From: Clostridiales bacterium | Lineage (GTDB): Bacteria > Bacillota > Clostridia > Christensenellales > Aristaeellaceae | Length of the DNA stretch: 64,000 bases | Reading direction: 5' to 3' | NCBI GenBank assembly: GCA_015056415.1 | Contig: SVGJ01000003.1 | Coordinates: 1 to 64,000, forward strand | The notes under the pieces: generated by a model | The model's input: only the letters and a program-made list of their open reading frames with translations | Databases searched by the model: none | What the model was told of the DNA's origin: nothing | Part shown: positions 49,947-59,300 of the stretch, piece after piece | Layout: each line of letters opens with the position of its first letter | How positions within the stretch are numbered: position 1 is the first letter of the stretch | Position numbers and translations under genes: made by a program

Positions 49947-52307
49947 TCAAACGTGCCAGATCTCTTTGGCGTACTGGGCGATGGTTCGATCGGAGGAGAA
50001 CTTGCCTGCGGAGGCCACGTTCATCAGGCACTTGCGGGCGAAGGCGAGGCTGTTTTTGTAATCCTGATTGACCTGCAGCTTGGCCTGCATATAGGAAGCG
50101 AAATCCTTCAGGATGAAGTAGTGGTCCGGCGCGTGCCAGCTGGCGCCCTCCAGCAGGGCGGTGTAGAGCTCGCGGAACATACCGTCGTCATCGGGGAGGG
50201 TGCCGTCCACCAGGGTGTTCAGGCAGCGGGCCAGGAGGGGATCGGCCCGGTAGATCTCCTTGGGGTCATAGGAGCCCTTGATGGCGTTGAGCTCCTCCAC
50301 GGTGGCGCCGAAGATGTAGTTGTTTTCGCGGCCCGCCTGCTCGACGATCTCCACATTCGCGCCGTCGAAGGTGCCCAGGGTCACGGCGCCGTTGAGCATG
50401 AGCTTCATGTTGCCGGTGCCGCTGGCCTCGGTGCCGGCGGGGGAGATCTGCTCGGAAACATCGGCGGCGGGGATGATCTTCTCCGCCCAGGAGCAGTTGT
50501 AGTTCTGCACGAAGACGACCTTGAGCTTATCGCAGGTGTCGGGATCCTCGTTGACCATATCGGCGATGAGGTTGATGAAGTGGATCACCGCCTTGGCGCG
50601 GGCGTAGCCTGCGGCGGACTTGGCGCCGAAGATGAAGGCCGTGGGGGTGAAATCAGGAAGCTTGCCTTCCTTGAGCTGGAAGTAGATGCCCAGGATGGAC
50701 AGGGCGTTCATCAGCTGCCGCTTGTACTCGTGCAGGCGCTTGACCTGCACCTGGAAGATCATGTCCGGGTCAAGGAGGATACCCTCCATGTGGGCGATCT
50801 CCGCGGCCAGCTGGAGCTTCTTTTCACGCTTGACCTGAATGAACTCGCGGCAGAGATCATCGTTGATGTGGGGCTTGAGGTTCTCCAGCTGATACAGCTC
50901 GGTGAGGAAGCCGTCGCCGATCTTCCCGGCGATCAGCGCGGAGAGCTCGGGATTGCACAGGCCCAGCCAGCGGCGCTGGGTCACGCCGTTGGTTTTGTTC
51001 TGGAAGCGTTCGGGATACAGGGCGTACCAATCGGCAAAGACGTCGTCCTTGAGGATCTCGGTATGGATGGCGGCCACGCCGTTGATGGTGTGGGAGGCAT
51101 ACAGGGCAAGCTGCGCCATATGCACCTGCTGCACCTTGGGGTTCCAGGGGTTGGGCCAGATGATGCAGCGGGTGGCGGATACCTCTGCCTGCGCCCTGGT
51201 CATCTCTGCCTTGAAGCGGCGGTCGATCCGCCGGATGATCTTCACGATCTCGGGGCATACGGCATTGAGCAGGGGCAGATCCCACTTTTCCAGGGCCTCC
51301 TGCATCACGGTGTGGTTGGTATAGGAGCAGGTGTCGCGGGTGATAAGGAAAGCCTCCTCGAAGGAGACGCCCTCGGCCATCAGCAGGCGGATGAGCTCGG
51401 GGATGGCCATGACGGGATGCGTATCATTGAGCTGCAGGGCATGCTCGGCGGCGAAGTGGCTGAAATCGCTGCCGTGGCGCGCCTTGTAGGAACGGAACAG
51501 ATCCTGCACGGAGGCGCTGGTGAGCACATATTGCTGCTTGACGCGCAGCAGCTTGCCGGCGCGCTGGGAATCGTTGGGGTAGAGGAGCTTGGTGATGTCC
51601 TCGGCCTTCTGTTTGTCAGCGGAGGCCTGGAGGTACTTCTGCTGGCTGAAGAGCGGGAAGTCGAACTCACGCAGGCTTTCGCACTGCCACAGGCGCAGCG
51701 TGCCGATGTTCTTCGCGCCGTAGCCGATAACGGGCATATCGTAGGGCACGGCCAGCACATTGCCGGTCTTCATGGGCACCACCACGGCCAGGTCGCGCCG
51801 GCGGATGCTCCAAGGATCGCCGAAGCGGGACCAGTCGTCGGGCTCCTCATGTTGGCGGCCGTCCACGAAGCTCTGCTTGAACAGACCGTAGCGGTAGCGC
51901 AGGCCGTAGCCGGTGAGGGGAACGTCATGGGTGACGGCGCTGTCCAGGAAGCAGGCAGCCAGGCGGCCCAGGCCGCCGTTGCCGAAGGCGTCGTCCTCGA
52001 TGTCCTCCAGGATGGCCAGGTCCACGCCGCGCTCAGCCAGCAGGGCGCGGGTATCATCCAGCAGGCCCAGGCAGAAAAGGTTGTTGAACACCAGGCGGCC
52101 CACCAGATATTCGCAGGAAAGGTAATAGGCCTGGCGCTTGCCGGCGCGTTTTTCCTCGCAGGCGACCCAGGTGGGAGCCAGGGCCTGCATGGCCGCGGAG
52201 GAAAGGGCTTCGTGCAGCTGGATGGCGTTGGCCTTCTCCAGGGTGGTATGCTCCCTGGTGAGCAGCAGGCTTTCGGCCTGGCGGATGAGTTCATTGGCGT
52301 TCATCAT
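49947..52307 (-). CDS. glgP: Glycogen/starch phosphorylase
   Basis: 786 residues. Releases glucose-1-phosphate from alpha-1,4-glucans. PLP site is in the C-terminal half: TEASGTGNMKLMLNGAVTLG followed by TFDGANVEI, both highly conserved. N-terminal part has DDAFGNGGLGRLAACFLDS and LQLNDTHPVMAIPELIRLLM. ATG at 52307 overlaps the malQ stop (ATGA); an extension of the frame upstream overlaps malQ and is not used. It completes a maltodextrin pathway with malQ and is probably regulated by the LacI protein upstream. Confidence 0.96.
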   Translation of the reverse strand: MMNANELIRQAESLLLTREHTTLEKANAIQLHEALSSAAMQALAPTWVACEEKRAGKRQAYYLSCEYLVGRLVFNNLFCLGLLDDTRALLAERGVDLAILEDIEDDAFGNGGLGRLAACFLDSAVTHDVPLTGYGLRYRYGLFKQSFVDGRQHEEPDDWSRFGDPWSIRRRDLAVVVPMKTGNVLAVPYDMPVIGYGAKNIGTLRLWQCESLREFDFPLFSQQKYLQASADKQKAEDITKLLYPNDSQRAGKLLRVKQQYVLTSASVQDLFRSYKARHGSDFSHFAAEHALQLNDTHPVMAIPELIRLLMAEGVSFEEAFLITRDTCSYTNHTVMQEALEKWDLPLLNAVCPEIVKIIRRIDRRFKAEMTRAQAEVSATRCIIWPNPWNPKVQQVHMAQLALYASHTINGVAAIHTEILKDDVFADWYALYPERFQNKTNGVTQRRWLGLCNPELSALIAGKIGDGFLTELYQLENLKPHINDDLCREFIQVKREKKLQLAAEIAHMEGILLDPDMIFQVQVKRLHEYKRQLMNALSILGIYFQLKEGKLPDFTPTAFIFGAKSAAGYARAKAVIHFINLIADMVNEDPDTCDKLKVVFVQNYNCSWAEKIIPAADVSEQISPAGTEASGTGNMKLMLNGAVTLGTFDGANVEIVEQAGRENNYIFGATVEELNAIKGSYDPKEIYRADPLLARCLNTLVDGTLPDDDGMFRELYTALLEGASWHAPDHYFILKDFASYMQAKLQVNQDYKNSLAFARKCLMNVASAGKFSSDRTIAQYAKEIWHV

Positions 52308-53785
52308 GCTTGGTTCCCCCTCTGATATTGTTGGTTGAGCTTGCGAAGCTGCCTGGCGGTTTCGGGCGAGGCCGCGCCGGGCAGCATACGCCACAGCCAG
52401 TTGCCGCCGATGGTGCCGGGCAGGTTCATGCGGGCGCGCCCATCCAGATGCAGCACGTCCTGCATGGGGATCATGGCTGTTTTGGCCCTGGAGCCCAGCA
52501 CCGCGCGGATGGCGGCCTCCGGAGCATCGGCGGGATCGGTGAAGTTCAGCACCCTGCGGGCGTGGCTCAGGGTGTTCTCGTCCTGGGTCATAGCCCAGCC
52601 CAGCACGGTGTCGTTATCGTGGGTGCCGGTATAGGCCACGCAGTTTTCCGGATAGTTGGCGGGCAGGTGAGGATTCTTGTCATCGCCACCAAAGGCGAAG
52701 GTGAGAACCTTCATGCCGGGGTATTTCACGTAATCCAGCAGCTTGTAGACCCGATCGGACAGACAGCCCAGATCCTCGGCGATGATGGGCAGGCCGGGGA
52801 GCTTTTTGTTGAAGGTGCGGAACAGGCTTTTCCCCGGGCCGATGACCCACTTGCCGCTGCGGGCATTGGGCGCGCCGTAGGGGATGGAGTAGTAATTCGC
52901 GAAGCCGATGAAGTGGTCGATGCGGATCACATCATACATTTTCGCCATGTGGCGCATACGCTCCACCCACCAGCCGTAGCCGTGCAGACGCAGGTACGTC
53001 CAGCGGTAGAGGGGATTGCCCCACAGCTGGCCATCGGCGGAGAAGTAATCCGGAGGTACGCCCGCCACCCGCCGGGGCAGACGGTCCTTATCCAGCTGGA
53101 ACACCTCCGGATGAGTCCAGGTATCGGCGCTGTCCTCCGCCACGTAGATGGGCATATCGCCAAAGAGCAGCACGCCCAGCTGGCTGCAGTGCTTCTTCAG
53201 GGCGTTCCACTGACGCTGGAAAAGATACTGGCAGAAGATATGATACCTCACTTCGCTGTCCAGCATGTGCAGGTATTTTTCCACAGCGCCCTTGCGGCGC
53301 AGGCGGATGGCCTCATCGGGCCACTGCGTCCACATAACGCCGCCAAAATGCTGCTTCACGGCGGTGAACAGGGCGAAATCCCGCACCCAGCTGTTGTGGT
53401 GGATGAAATCGCTCAGCTGCTCCGTCAGCCTGGCTTCGGATTGCTCAAAGCAGCGGCGCAGGAGCATATCCTTGTTTTGACGGACGGAGGGGAAATCAAC
53501 CTGATCCAGTCCGGCGGGAGAGAATTCCTCCTCCGGCGCGTAGTCCAGCAGGTCTTCCTCCTTCAGGCGTGCACAGGAGATCAGCATGGGATTGCCTGCG
53601 AAAACGCTGGAGGACTGGTAGGGGGATTCGCCGTAGCCCGTGGGGCCCATAGGCAGCACCTGCCAGAGCTTCATGCCGGCGGCGTGGAGAAAATCGGCAA
53701 AATCGAAGGATTCCCGGCCCAGACTGCCGATGCCGCCAGGCCCGGGCAGTGAGGAAATATGCATCAGGATACCGCTTTGGCGCAT
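52304..53785 (-). CDS. malQ: 4-alpha-glucanotransferase
   Basis: 493 residues, GH77. Transfers glucan chains between maltodextrins. Catalytic segments visible: IRIDHFIGFANYYSIPYGAP (nucleophile Asp), PIIAEDLGCLSDRVYK (acid/base Glu), AYTGTHDNDTVLGWA (third Asp). N-terminus SGILMHISSLPGPGGIGSLG is a family mark. ATG at 53785 has AAAGG at 9 nt; ATG at 53794 would be too close. Shares an operon with glgP and lies after a terminator and a LacI-type operator. Confidence 0.96.
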   Translation of the reverse strand: MRQSGILMHISSLPGPGGIGSLGRESFDFADFLHAAGMKLWQVLPMGPTGYGESPYQSSSVFAGNPMLISCARLKEEDLLDYAPEEEFSPAGLDQVDFPSVRQNKDMLLRRCFEQSEARLTEQLSDFIHHNSWVRDFALFTAVKQHFGGVMWTQWPDEAIRLRRKGAVEKYLHMLDSEVRYHIFCQYLFQRQWNALKKHCSQLGVLLFGDMPIYVAEDSADTWTHPEVFQLDKDRLPRRVAGVPPDYFSADGQLWGNPLYRWTYLRLHGYGWWVERMRHMAKMYDVIRIDHFIGFANYYSIPYGAPNARSGKWVIGPGKSLFRTFNKKLPGLPIIAEDLGCLSDRVYKLLDYVKYPGMKVLTFAFGGDDKNPHLPANYPENCVAYTGTHDNDTVLGWAMTQDENTLSHARRVLNFTDPADAPEAAIRAVLGSRAKTAMIPMQDVLHLDGRARMNLPGTIGGNWLWRMLPGAASPETARQLRKLNQQYQRGNQA

Positions 53786-53809
53786 TGGGATCATCCTTTC
53801 ACAACAAGG

Positions 53810-53826
53810 TTGGTATCGTTTTCATA
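53810..53826 (-). promoter_or_regulatory. LacI-family operator before malQ
   Basis: Minus strand TATGAAAACGATACCAA: imperfect palindrome around ACG, sharing GAAAACG-A/T-T/A-CC with the site at 54907-54923. Close to the malQ start (24 bp). Confidence 0.5.
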
Positions 53827-53833
53827 CACAATG

Positions 53834-53860
53834 GAAAAGAAAGCGGGAAGCATATCCCGC
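53834..53860 (-). terminator. Terminator of lacI-type gene
   Basis: Minus-strand GCGGGA-TATGC-TTCCCGC followed by TTTCTTTTCC. Confidence 0.75.
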
Positions 53861-53866
53861 ATAGTT

Positions 53867-54871
53867 TTATCTGACGGACTCCCGCAGGCGCAGCGTGGCC
53901 TCTACCACCACGTGGCGGGGAGAGGCCTGGTGCTCCAGCATATCGGTGAGCACCAGCACGCTTTGCTCGGCAAGCTCGGCCACGGGCTGCTCCACGGTAG
54001 AAAGCCTCGGGATAAAGTATTTCCCGGTTTCCGTGCCGTCAAACCCGAAGACGCTCACATCATCGGGGACGTGCTTGCCCATGTCCTGCAAAGCGCGGAT
54101 GACGCCCATAGCCACGATGTCGCTCATGGTGAAAACAGCGGTGGTATCGGGCTTGGCGGCAAAAAACTCCCTGGCGCAGTCGTAGGCGCCCTTGAGGGAG
54201 AAGCGGGTCTCCACATAGCGGCTCTCGTCGAAGGTGAGGCCGGCGTCGTGAAAGGCGTCCTTCACGCCCTTATAGCGCTGGGAGAGACTGTCGCCATCGG
54301 CACGGCTGGCGCCGAACACGGCGATCTTGCTGTGTCCGCGGGAGAGCAGCACGCCGGCAGCCTCGCGGGCCATGGCGCGGTCATCAATGGAGACGGAGGC
54401 GGCGTGGGTCAGGTTGGTGCGGGCGGCGTTGACGGTGGTGAACACCATGGGCATCTCCAGCGAAGAGATGGCCTGGATGCGCTCGTCAGGGCGGCTGCCC
54501 ACAAAAATAAAGCCGGTGACGCGCTTCTCGTGCAGGAGACGGAGGGCAGTCTGGAATTCATCGGCCTTCTCGTCGATATATTCGGTAAGGAAGGCGGCCT
54601 TGCAGTCCTTGGTGTGCTGAAGGATAGCTTCGGCCAGGGCATTGAGGAAGGGGTTCTGATGGCCGCGGATGATGATGGCCACCAGATCGCCATCGGTCTG
54701 CTTCAGGCCGCGGGCGTTGGCATTGCCGACAAAATGGCAGGCCGCCATGACCTGCTCCACCTTCTCGCGGGTGGCCTGGTTCACATCCGGCCGGTGATTC
54801 AGCACGCGGCTGACGGTGGTCACGCTGACCCCTGCCTTCTGCGCGATATCTTTAATAGTATAGATCTTCAT
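53867..54871 (-). CDS. LacI-family transcriptional regulator (probable maltodextrin regulator)
   Basis: 334 residues. N-terminal helix-turn-helix KIYTIKDIAQKAGVSVTTVS with RVLNHRPDVNQATREKVEQV hinge; periplasmic-binding-like sugar domain (VAIIIRGHQNPFLNALAEAI; FVGSRPDERIQAISSLEMPM; VSVFGFDGTETGKYFIPRLS). Regulates by ligand-dependent DNA binding. Located directly upstream of malQ-glgP; its own promoter carries GAAAACGTTTCC within a few bases downstream of the -10 box, and malQ has the related GAAAACGATACC, so it probably represses itself and the operon. ATG at 54871 has AGGAGG; the extension to 54940 runs through the operator. Confidence 0.93.
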   Translation of the reverse strand: MKIYTIKDIAQKAGVSVTTVSRVLNHRPDVNQATREKVEQVMAACHFVGNANARGLKQTDGDLVAIIIRGHQNPFLNALAEAILQHTKDCKAAFLTEYIDEKADEFQTALRLLHEKRVTGFIFVGSRPDERIQAISSLEMPMVFTTVNAARTNLTHAASVSIDDRAMAREAAGVLLSRGHSKIAVFGASRADGDSLSQRYKGVKDAFHDAGLTFDESRYVETRFSLKGAYDCAREFFAAKPDTTAVFTMSDIVAMGVIRALQDMGKHVPDDVSVFGFDGTETGKYFIPRLSTVEQPVAELAEQSVLVLTDMLEHQASPRHVVVEATLRLRESVR

Positions 54872-54906
54872 GGCTGCCTCCTGCTTTGGTGCGCCGCGTA
54901 TGACAT

Positions 54907-54923
54907 TCGGAAACGTTTTCAAG
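54907..54923 (-). promoter_or_regulatory. LacI-family operator at the regulator promoter
   Basis: Minus strand TTGAAAACGTTTCCGAA: near-palindrome around CG, also close to a CcpA cre site (WTGNAANCGNWNNCWW). It lies 8 to 24 bp after the -10 box, over the likely transcript start. Confidence 0.6.
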
Positions 54924-54930
54924 CAATGCA

Positions 54931-54959
54931 AGGATAGCACAATACGCAGGGGAAGTCAA
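54931..54959 (-). promoter_or_regulatory. Sigma-A promoter of lacI-type gene
   Basis: Minus strand TTGACT, 17-bp spacer, TATCCT. Confidence 0.75.
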
Positions 54960-55043
54960 GCACAATCTACCCTTAACGGCACGGGGGAAACCGTCCGTTC
55001 GCGCGTCGCGGAAGAGGATCCATTCATAAAAGAGGGTGATGAT

Positions 55044-55466
55044 ATGAGCGAAGAGAAGAGCGCCTCCAGGCCCAGGCAGTTGTGGAACAATGCGCTCAGG
55101 GCGGTGAGAAGCGATGGAACCGCGCATATGATGGAAGAATTCACCGCCGAGATGACGCTGGTGGCCGAGGGGCTTTGCGAGGATCAGGCGCGGCTGCGGC
55201 AGCTTGTGGAGGAGCTGCGCAGGGAGAACGACCGCGCCGCCCGGCGTATGGCCAGTCAGGCGCAGGCGCTGGAGAACACCATGAAAGAAAATCAGCGCGA
55301 AGCCGACCGTCGTCTGGATGAACTGACCAGAAGGCTCGCCGCGCTGGAAGGGAAAAACATCCGGCGATTCCGGTGGAAAAAGAACAGGATCAGTCAGCTG
55401 ACACTGCTGGCGGGCGTCACAGGCGTCATATGGCTGCTGGTGACGGTGCTGGGGCTCTTTCAATAA
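55044..55466 (+). CDS. Coiled-coil, tail-anchored membrane protein of unknown function
   Basis: 140 residues. Long helical coiled coil (QARLRQLVEELRRENDRAAR, QALENTMKENQREADRRLDE, about 45-110) with a C-terminal membrane helix (LTLLAGVTGVIWLLVTVLGL, about 120-138), so anchored by its tail and mostly cytoplasmic. GAGGGTGATGAT precedes ATG at 55044; open frame upstream crosses the lacI-type promoter and is not coding. Family not recognised. Followed after 38 bp by a small hydrophobic protein gene in the same direction. Confidence 0.75.
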   Translation: MSEEKSASRPRQLWNNALRAVRSDGTAHMMEEFTAEMTLVAEGLCEDQARLRQLVEELRRENDRAARRMASQAQALENTMKENQREADRRLDELTRRLAALEGKNIRRFRWKKNRISQLTLLAGVTGVIWLLVTVLGLFQ

Positions 55467-55504
55467 GCGCGTGCCGCGCGTGTGGAGATGCGGAAAGGAA
55501 GCAG

Positions 55505-55999
55505 ATGAAGACCTACGCTCAAATCGTTCGGGAGTACAAAAAGCGCCGGCGGGACACAGTGGCGGACGCCATTGCCGCAGGGCTGACTTACATGGACGAG
55601 CTGGCTGTTGACGCCGGAGTGCTGGAAGAAACCGGGCTGCTGCAGGAGTTGGGCGGCTCCGTGTGCGGCGCGCTGCCGTTTGTGAGCATCGCGGCCATGG
55701 AGGGCGCCAAGGTGCTGCTGGGGCGCAAGCCGGGGGTGACCGGGCTGAAGGATGGCGCTTGCCGCATGGTGAAGACCGGCGCAGCGATGGGCGTGGGCAG
55801 TGCGGTCGCCTCCGCGGCGGGGCCCTGGGCGGCGATCCCTGTCAGCGTGGGGGTCCGGGTATTGTTTGACCGCTATCGTTCCGCGGCGCTCACGGGGCTG
55901 CGGGTACGGGGGAGGATCGACCGGCTGAAGGAGCTGAACGCATTCCTGCGACGGGAGGATGCGGTGAATAAGCCAGAAGCTGTGGTGAGGCTTGAATGA
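55505..55999 (+). CDS. Small hydrophobic Ala/Gly-rich protein of unknown function
   Basis: 164 residues. N-terminal charged helix (MKTYAQIVREYKKRRRDTVA), then a long Gly/Ala-rich part with Glycine-zipper-like repeats (MVKTGAAMGVGSAVASAAGP) that may insert in membranes. No family is recognised. ATG at 55505 has AAAGGAAG at 6 nt; the frame upstream overlaps the coiled-coil gene. Probably co-transcribed with it. The gene is followed by a 327-bp region before the giant CHAP protein. Confidence 0.65.
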   Translation: MKTYAQIVREYKKRRRDTVADAIAAGLTYMDELAVDAGVLEETGLLQELGGSVCGALPFVSIAAMEGAKVLLGRKPGVTGLKDGACRMVKTGAAMGVGSAVASAAGPWAAIPVSVGVRVLFDRYRSAALTGLRVRGRIDRLKELNAFLRREDAVNKPEAVVRLE

Positions 56000-56185
56000 C
56001 CAGAGGGGCGTGGAGCTTCAATGTTACATCACGCAGGGGAAAATTAAATTTTCATTTCTAAAATATGGCTATATAGGCGGATGAATAAACAAAAATGATG
56101 GAGATAACCGGATATGGCCGAAAAAACGTGTGTTCGATTTGTAACAATTTGTAAATAATGTATATGTATGCGAAAACCGGGCAGA
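56000..56185. other. AT-rich intergenic region with no assigned gene
   Basis: With the promoter and leader that follow, 327 bp carry no gene. Base composition is visibly more AT-rich than average (ATATGGCTATATAGG, AACAATTTGTAAATAATG). Only weak inverted repeats (AAATT / AATTT near 56041) were seen; no RNA gene or riboswitch recognised. Confidence 0.45.
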
Positions 56186-56214
56186 TTGACGGGGTGGGGG
56201 GCAAATGGTAAAAT
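56186..56214 (+). promoter_or_regulatory. Sigma-A promoter of giant CHAP protein
   Basis: TTGACG at 56186-56191, 17-bp spacer, TAAAAT at 56209-56214; leaves a leader of about 105 nt before the ATG at 56327 in which no known riboswitch was recognised. Confidence 0.7.
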
Positions 56215-56326
56215 ATAGTGAAAAATTTTATCGATCCGGATGAAGGCTATGCAGAACGGAATATGTTGATCATTGACCGTGTTTGCTTTGCAGTATAGGC
56301 AGATTATAGAACCTGGAGGGGAATAC

Positions 56327-59300
56327 ATGACGCGGGGAAATGTTTGGACACGGAGAGTCACAGCGGCAGTGCTGGCTGTGATGCTTTGTCTTGGCGAAGT
56401 ATGCGTTCCCGGCCAACTGGCTTTTGCAGATAATCATATCGTAACCACAAGCAGCGATCTGTCGCCTGTGACACCAGAATCGCCCGAAACGACAACAGAG
56501 CCGGGTACGGGAACGGAAACAGATGCGCCTCAGGAAACGGCGAAACCGACCGAAGGTCTGGAAACGCCGGACGAAACAACGGAGGCTCCGCAGGAAACGC
56601 CTGCCGTTGAACCAACGCCGGAGAATGTTGCCCAACCGAGTGATGCGCCTGAAGTGACCGAAGAACCGACCATGGCCCCCGAAGCGTCCGGCGAAGAGAC
56701 TGTTGCTCCGCAGGAAACAGAGCCCGTTGAGACAACGCCGGAGAATACCGTTCAGCCTACGGAAGAGATAGAAGAAACCACAAAACCGACCAATGGTCTG
56801 GAAACGACGGAAGAGCCTGTACCGGCGTCGCCGTCCATAATCGGCCTGACTGCCGCCAACAGCCTGATCCAGCTGGGAGAGACGGCGGTCTGGTCGTTTG
56901 CATATGAAGCAGCGGATCACGCTTTCTACACGATAAAGGATCCTTCCGGTCAGACCGTTGGCGAAGGGGATGCCTCCGCTGCGGGCGAGGTGAGCTTCGC
57001 GCCTTCCGGCGCCGGAATCTATACGCTGACGCTGACTGCCTCCGCCGGGGAGCAGTCTGTTTCCGCTTCTGCCGCTGTGGCGGTGATCGACGGCGCCTGC
57101 AGCATGACCCTGACGGCGCTGGACCGCTATGCTGTGGCGGAAAGCAAATCCATGCAGTACGAGGCGGCGGTAAGCGGCGGGTGCGCACCCTATACCCTTG
57201 TGTTTGACGTGCGGCTGGGCGGCGCGTCTGTCCACAGCGAAACCGCCGTGCTGGACGCGGCGGGCACGGCTTCCTTTGGCTACATGCCCCTGACTGACGG
57301 CGAATACGCTGTGTCCGTCACGGTCACTGACGCCGCCGGCCAGGAGTCCTCGGCTGAAGCCCTGATGCCCGTGGCGGTGAATCTGTTTGAAACCGCGGAG
57401 GATTGGGATGCCAGCGTCAGCGGCGTAAGGCTGACGGGCGACTGGCGCGAGGATCTTGTGGCCGTTGCCCGCACGCAGATCGGCGTGGCTGAGAGCACGC
57501 GCAATTTCATCATCAACGAGCAGGGCGAGGTCGCGGGATATACCCGTTACGGCCACTGGTATGGCGCCAATTATTCCGAATGGTGCGCCATGTTTGTTTC
57601 CTTCTGCCTGCATTATGCAAAGATCCCCGCTGCCGCCTTCCCGCAGGAGGCAGGGTGCTCCACGTGGCAGCGCCAGCTGAGCGCCATGGGCATTTATGAG
57701 GCCGATACGCAACAGTATGTGCCGGAGCGGGGCGATCTGGTCTTCTTCAGCACGGAGGGTTCCGCTGCCCCTGAGCACGTCGGCATTGTCACGCGGGTAA
57801 CGGAGGACAGCATCAGCACCATTGAGGGCAACAGGAACCATCAGGTGCAGGAACGGTCCTACAAACGCGCGGATCCCGATATCGCCGGTTATGCCAGCAT
57901 GCGCAGGGCGATGGATCGCGCCGGTATCCTTGAGAAGTACGAGCAGATCGACGTGACGGTGGATCTGAATGCCCAGGCCACGGAGAAGCCGGCCATCGAC
58001 CTGCCCCCGGCAGAGAAGACGGGCGAAGCCGGTCAGCTTGACGTGACGGTGGATTTCACTTCCCCTGACGGGCTCACCTATGAGCACGATGAGGTACAGC
58101 CGTCTGAAACGTCTCAGCCCACGGCGGAGGCGACTGCGGCTGCCGATGAGTCCGAAGCGACCACGGAACCTTCCGATGCACCCGAAGTGGCGGACGCTCC
58201 GGCTGAGGAGCATATTTTCGAGAGTGCTGTGGGCGAGACGATCACGCTGCAGGTTCCGCTGATGGAGAAAACTGAATATCAGTGGCAGCGCAGCCTGAAG
58301 GACGGCGGCGAGTGGGAGAGCATCCGTGATGACGCTATCGCCACGGGCTGGGATACCTGTGCGCTGAGCATCGTGGTGACGGAGGAGAACGCCCAGTATC
58401 AATACCGCTGCCTGATCCGCCAGCAGGAGGAACCGTCTGACGGCGGCCTCCTTTCGGTGCTTTTCGGCATTTCTACAGCCAGTGCGGACATGGAGGACGA
58501 GTGGGTCGCTCTTCCGCAGGTGTTTTCCATCGCTCTGGCGGAGGAAAGCGGCGGCAGCCAGATCTCCATCAGCGGCTACACACAGAATCTGCTGATCTAC
58601 AACTACATCTACTATACCAATTCCGACGGCAAGGAAATGCTGCCCGGCGGCGGCTCGAGGCTGGAGATCTCCGGCAATGCTCCCGCCGGCGTGAACATCC
58701 TTATCGGCGATCAGGCCGATGGCAGCGCCGGGGCGAATCAGGCCCCCATTGCGGGCTTTGACATCGCGCTGGGGCTGGCGGACAGCCAGAATACCGTGAC
58801 GGTCTATCCGGTCAACGGCGGCAACAACGATGTGAAAATGACGGTTTCGGGTGCGGCCAGTATGGCAAAGCTGGTGGTGGAGGGCTCCCTCTCCCTGACC
58901 CTGAACGCCGATCTGACGATCGATGAGGCGGCGCTGAGCAGCGGTGCCGCGCTTGTGGTGAACACCAATGGGCACACACTGACCATCGGCACGCTCACCG
59001 GCGGCGAGGTCACGCTGAACGGCAACGGCACCGTTGTGGTGCGCAACGCCCTGCGTGCGGACAGTCTGACTGTTGACAAAGTGACGCTGAACGGCTCCGG
59101 TACGGCCGGTATCACTGCAGCCACGGAGATCAGCGTCAACAGCGCGTCCATCCAGCGCGCGGCCCTGTTTGGCTTTGATGCCTCGGCTCAGGGCGAGTGC
59201 AGGCTCAGCTTTAGCGGCAGCAATACCCTCAGCGAGATCAGGGCGGTGGGCGCCGGCGATGGCTGCGCGGCCCTGGTGGATATCTCCGGCCTGAGCAGCA

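Noticed and set aside
56215..56326. c-di-GMP riboswitch ahead of the giant surface protein
   Set aside because: The leader lacks the conserved GEMM core; similarity was only general.
56460..56830. Repeat array resembling CRISPR
   Set aside because: It is a coding Pro/Thr/Glu repeat with imperfect units in a continuous reading frame; no spacers.
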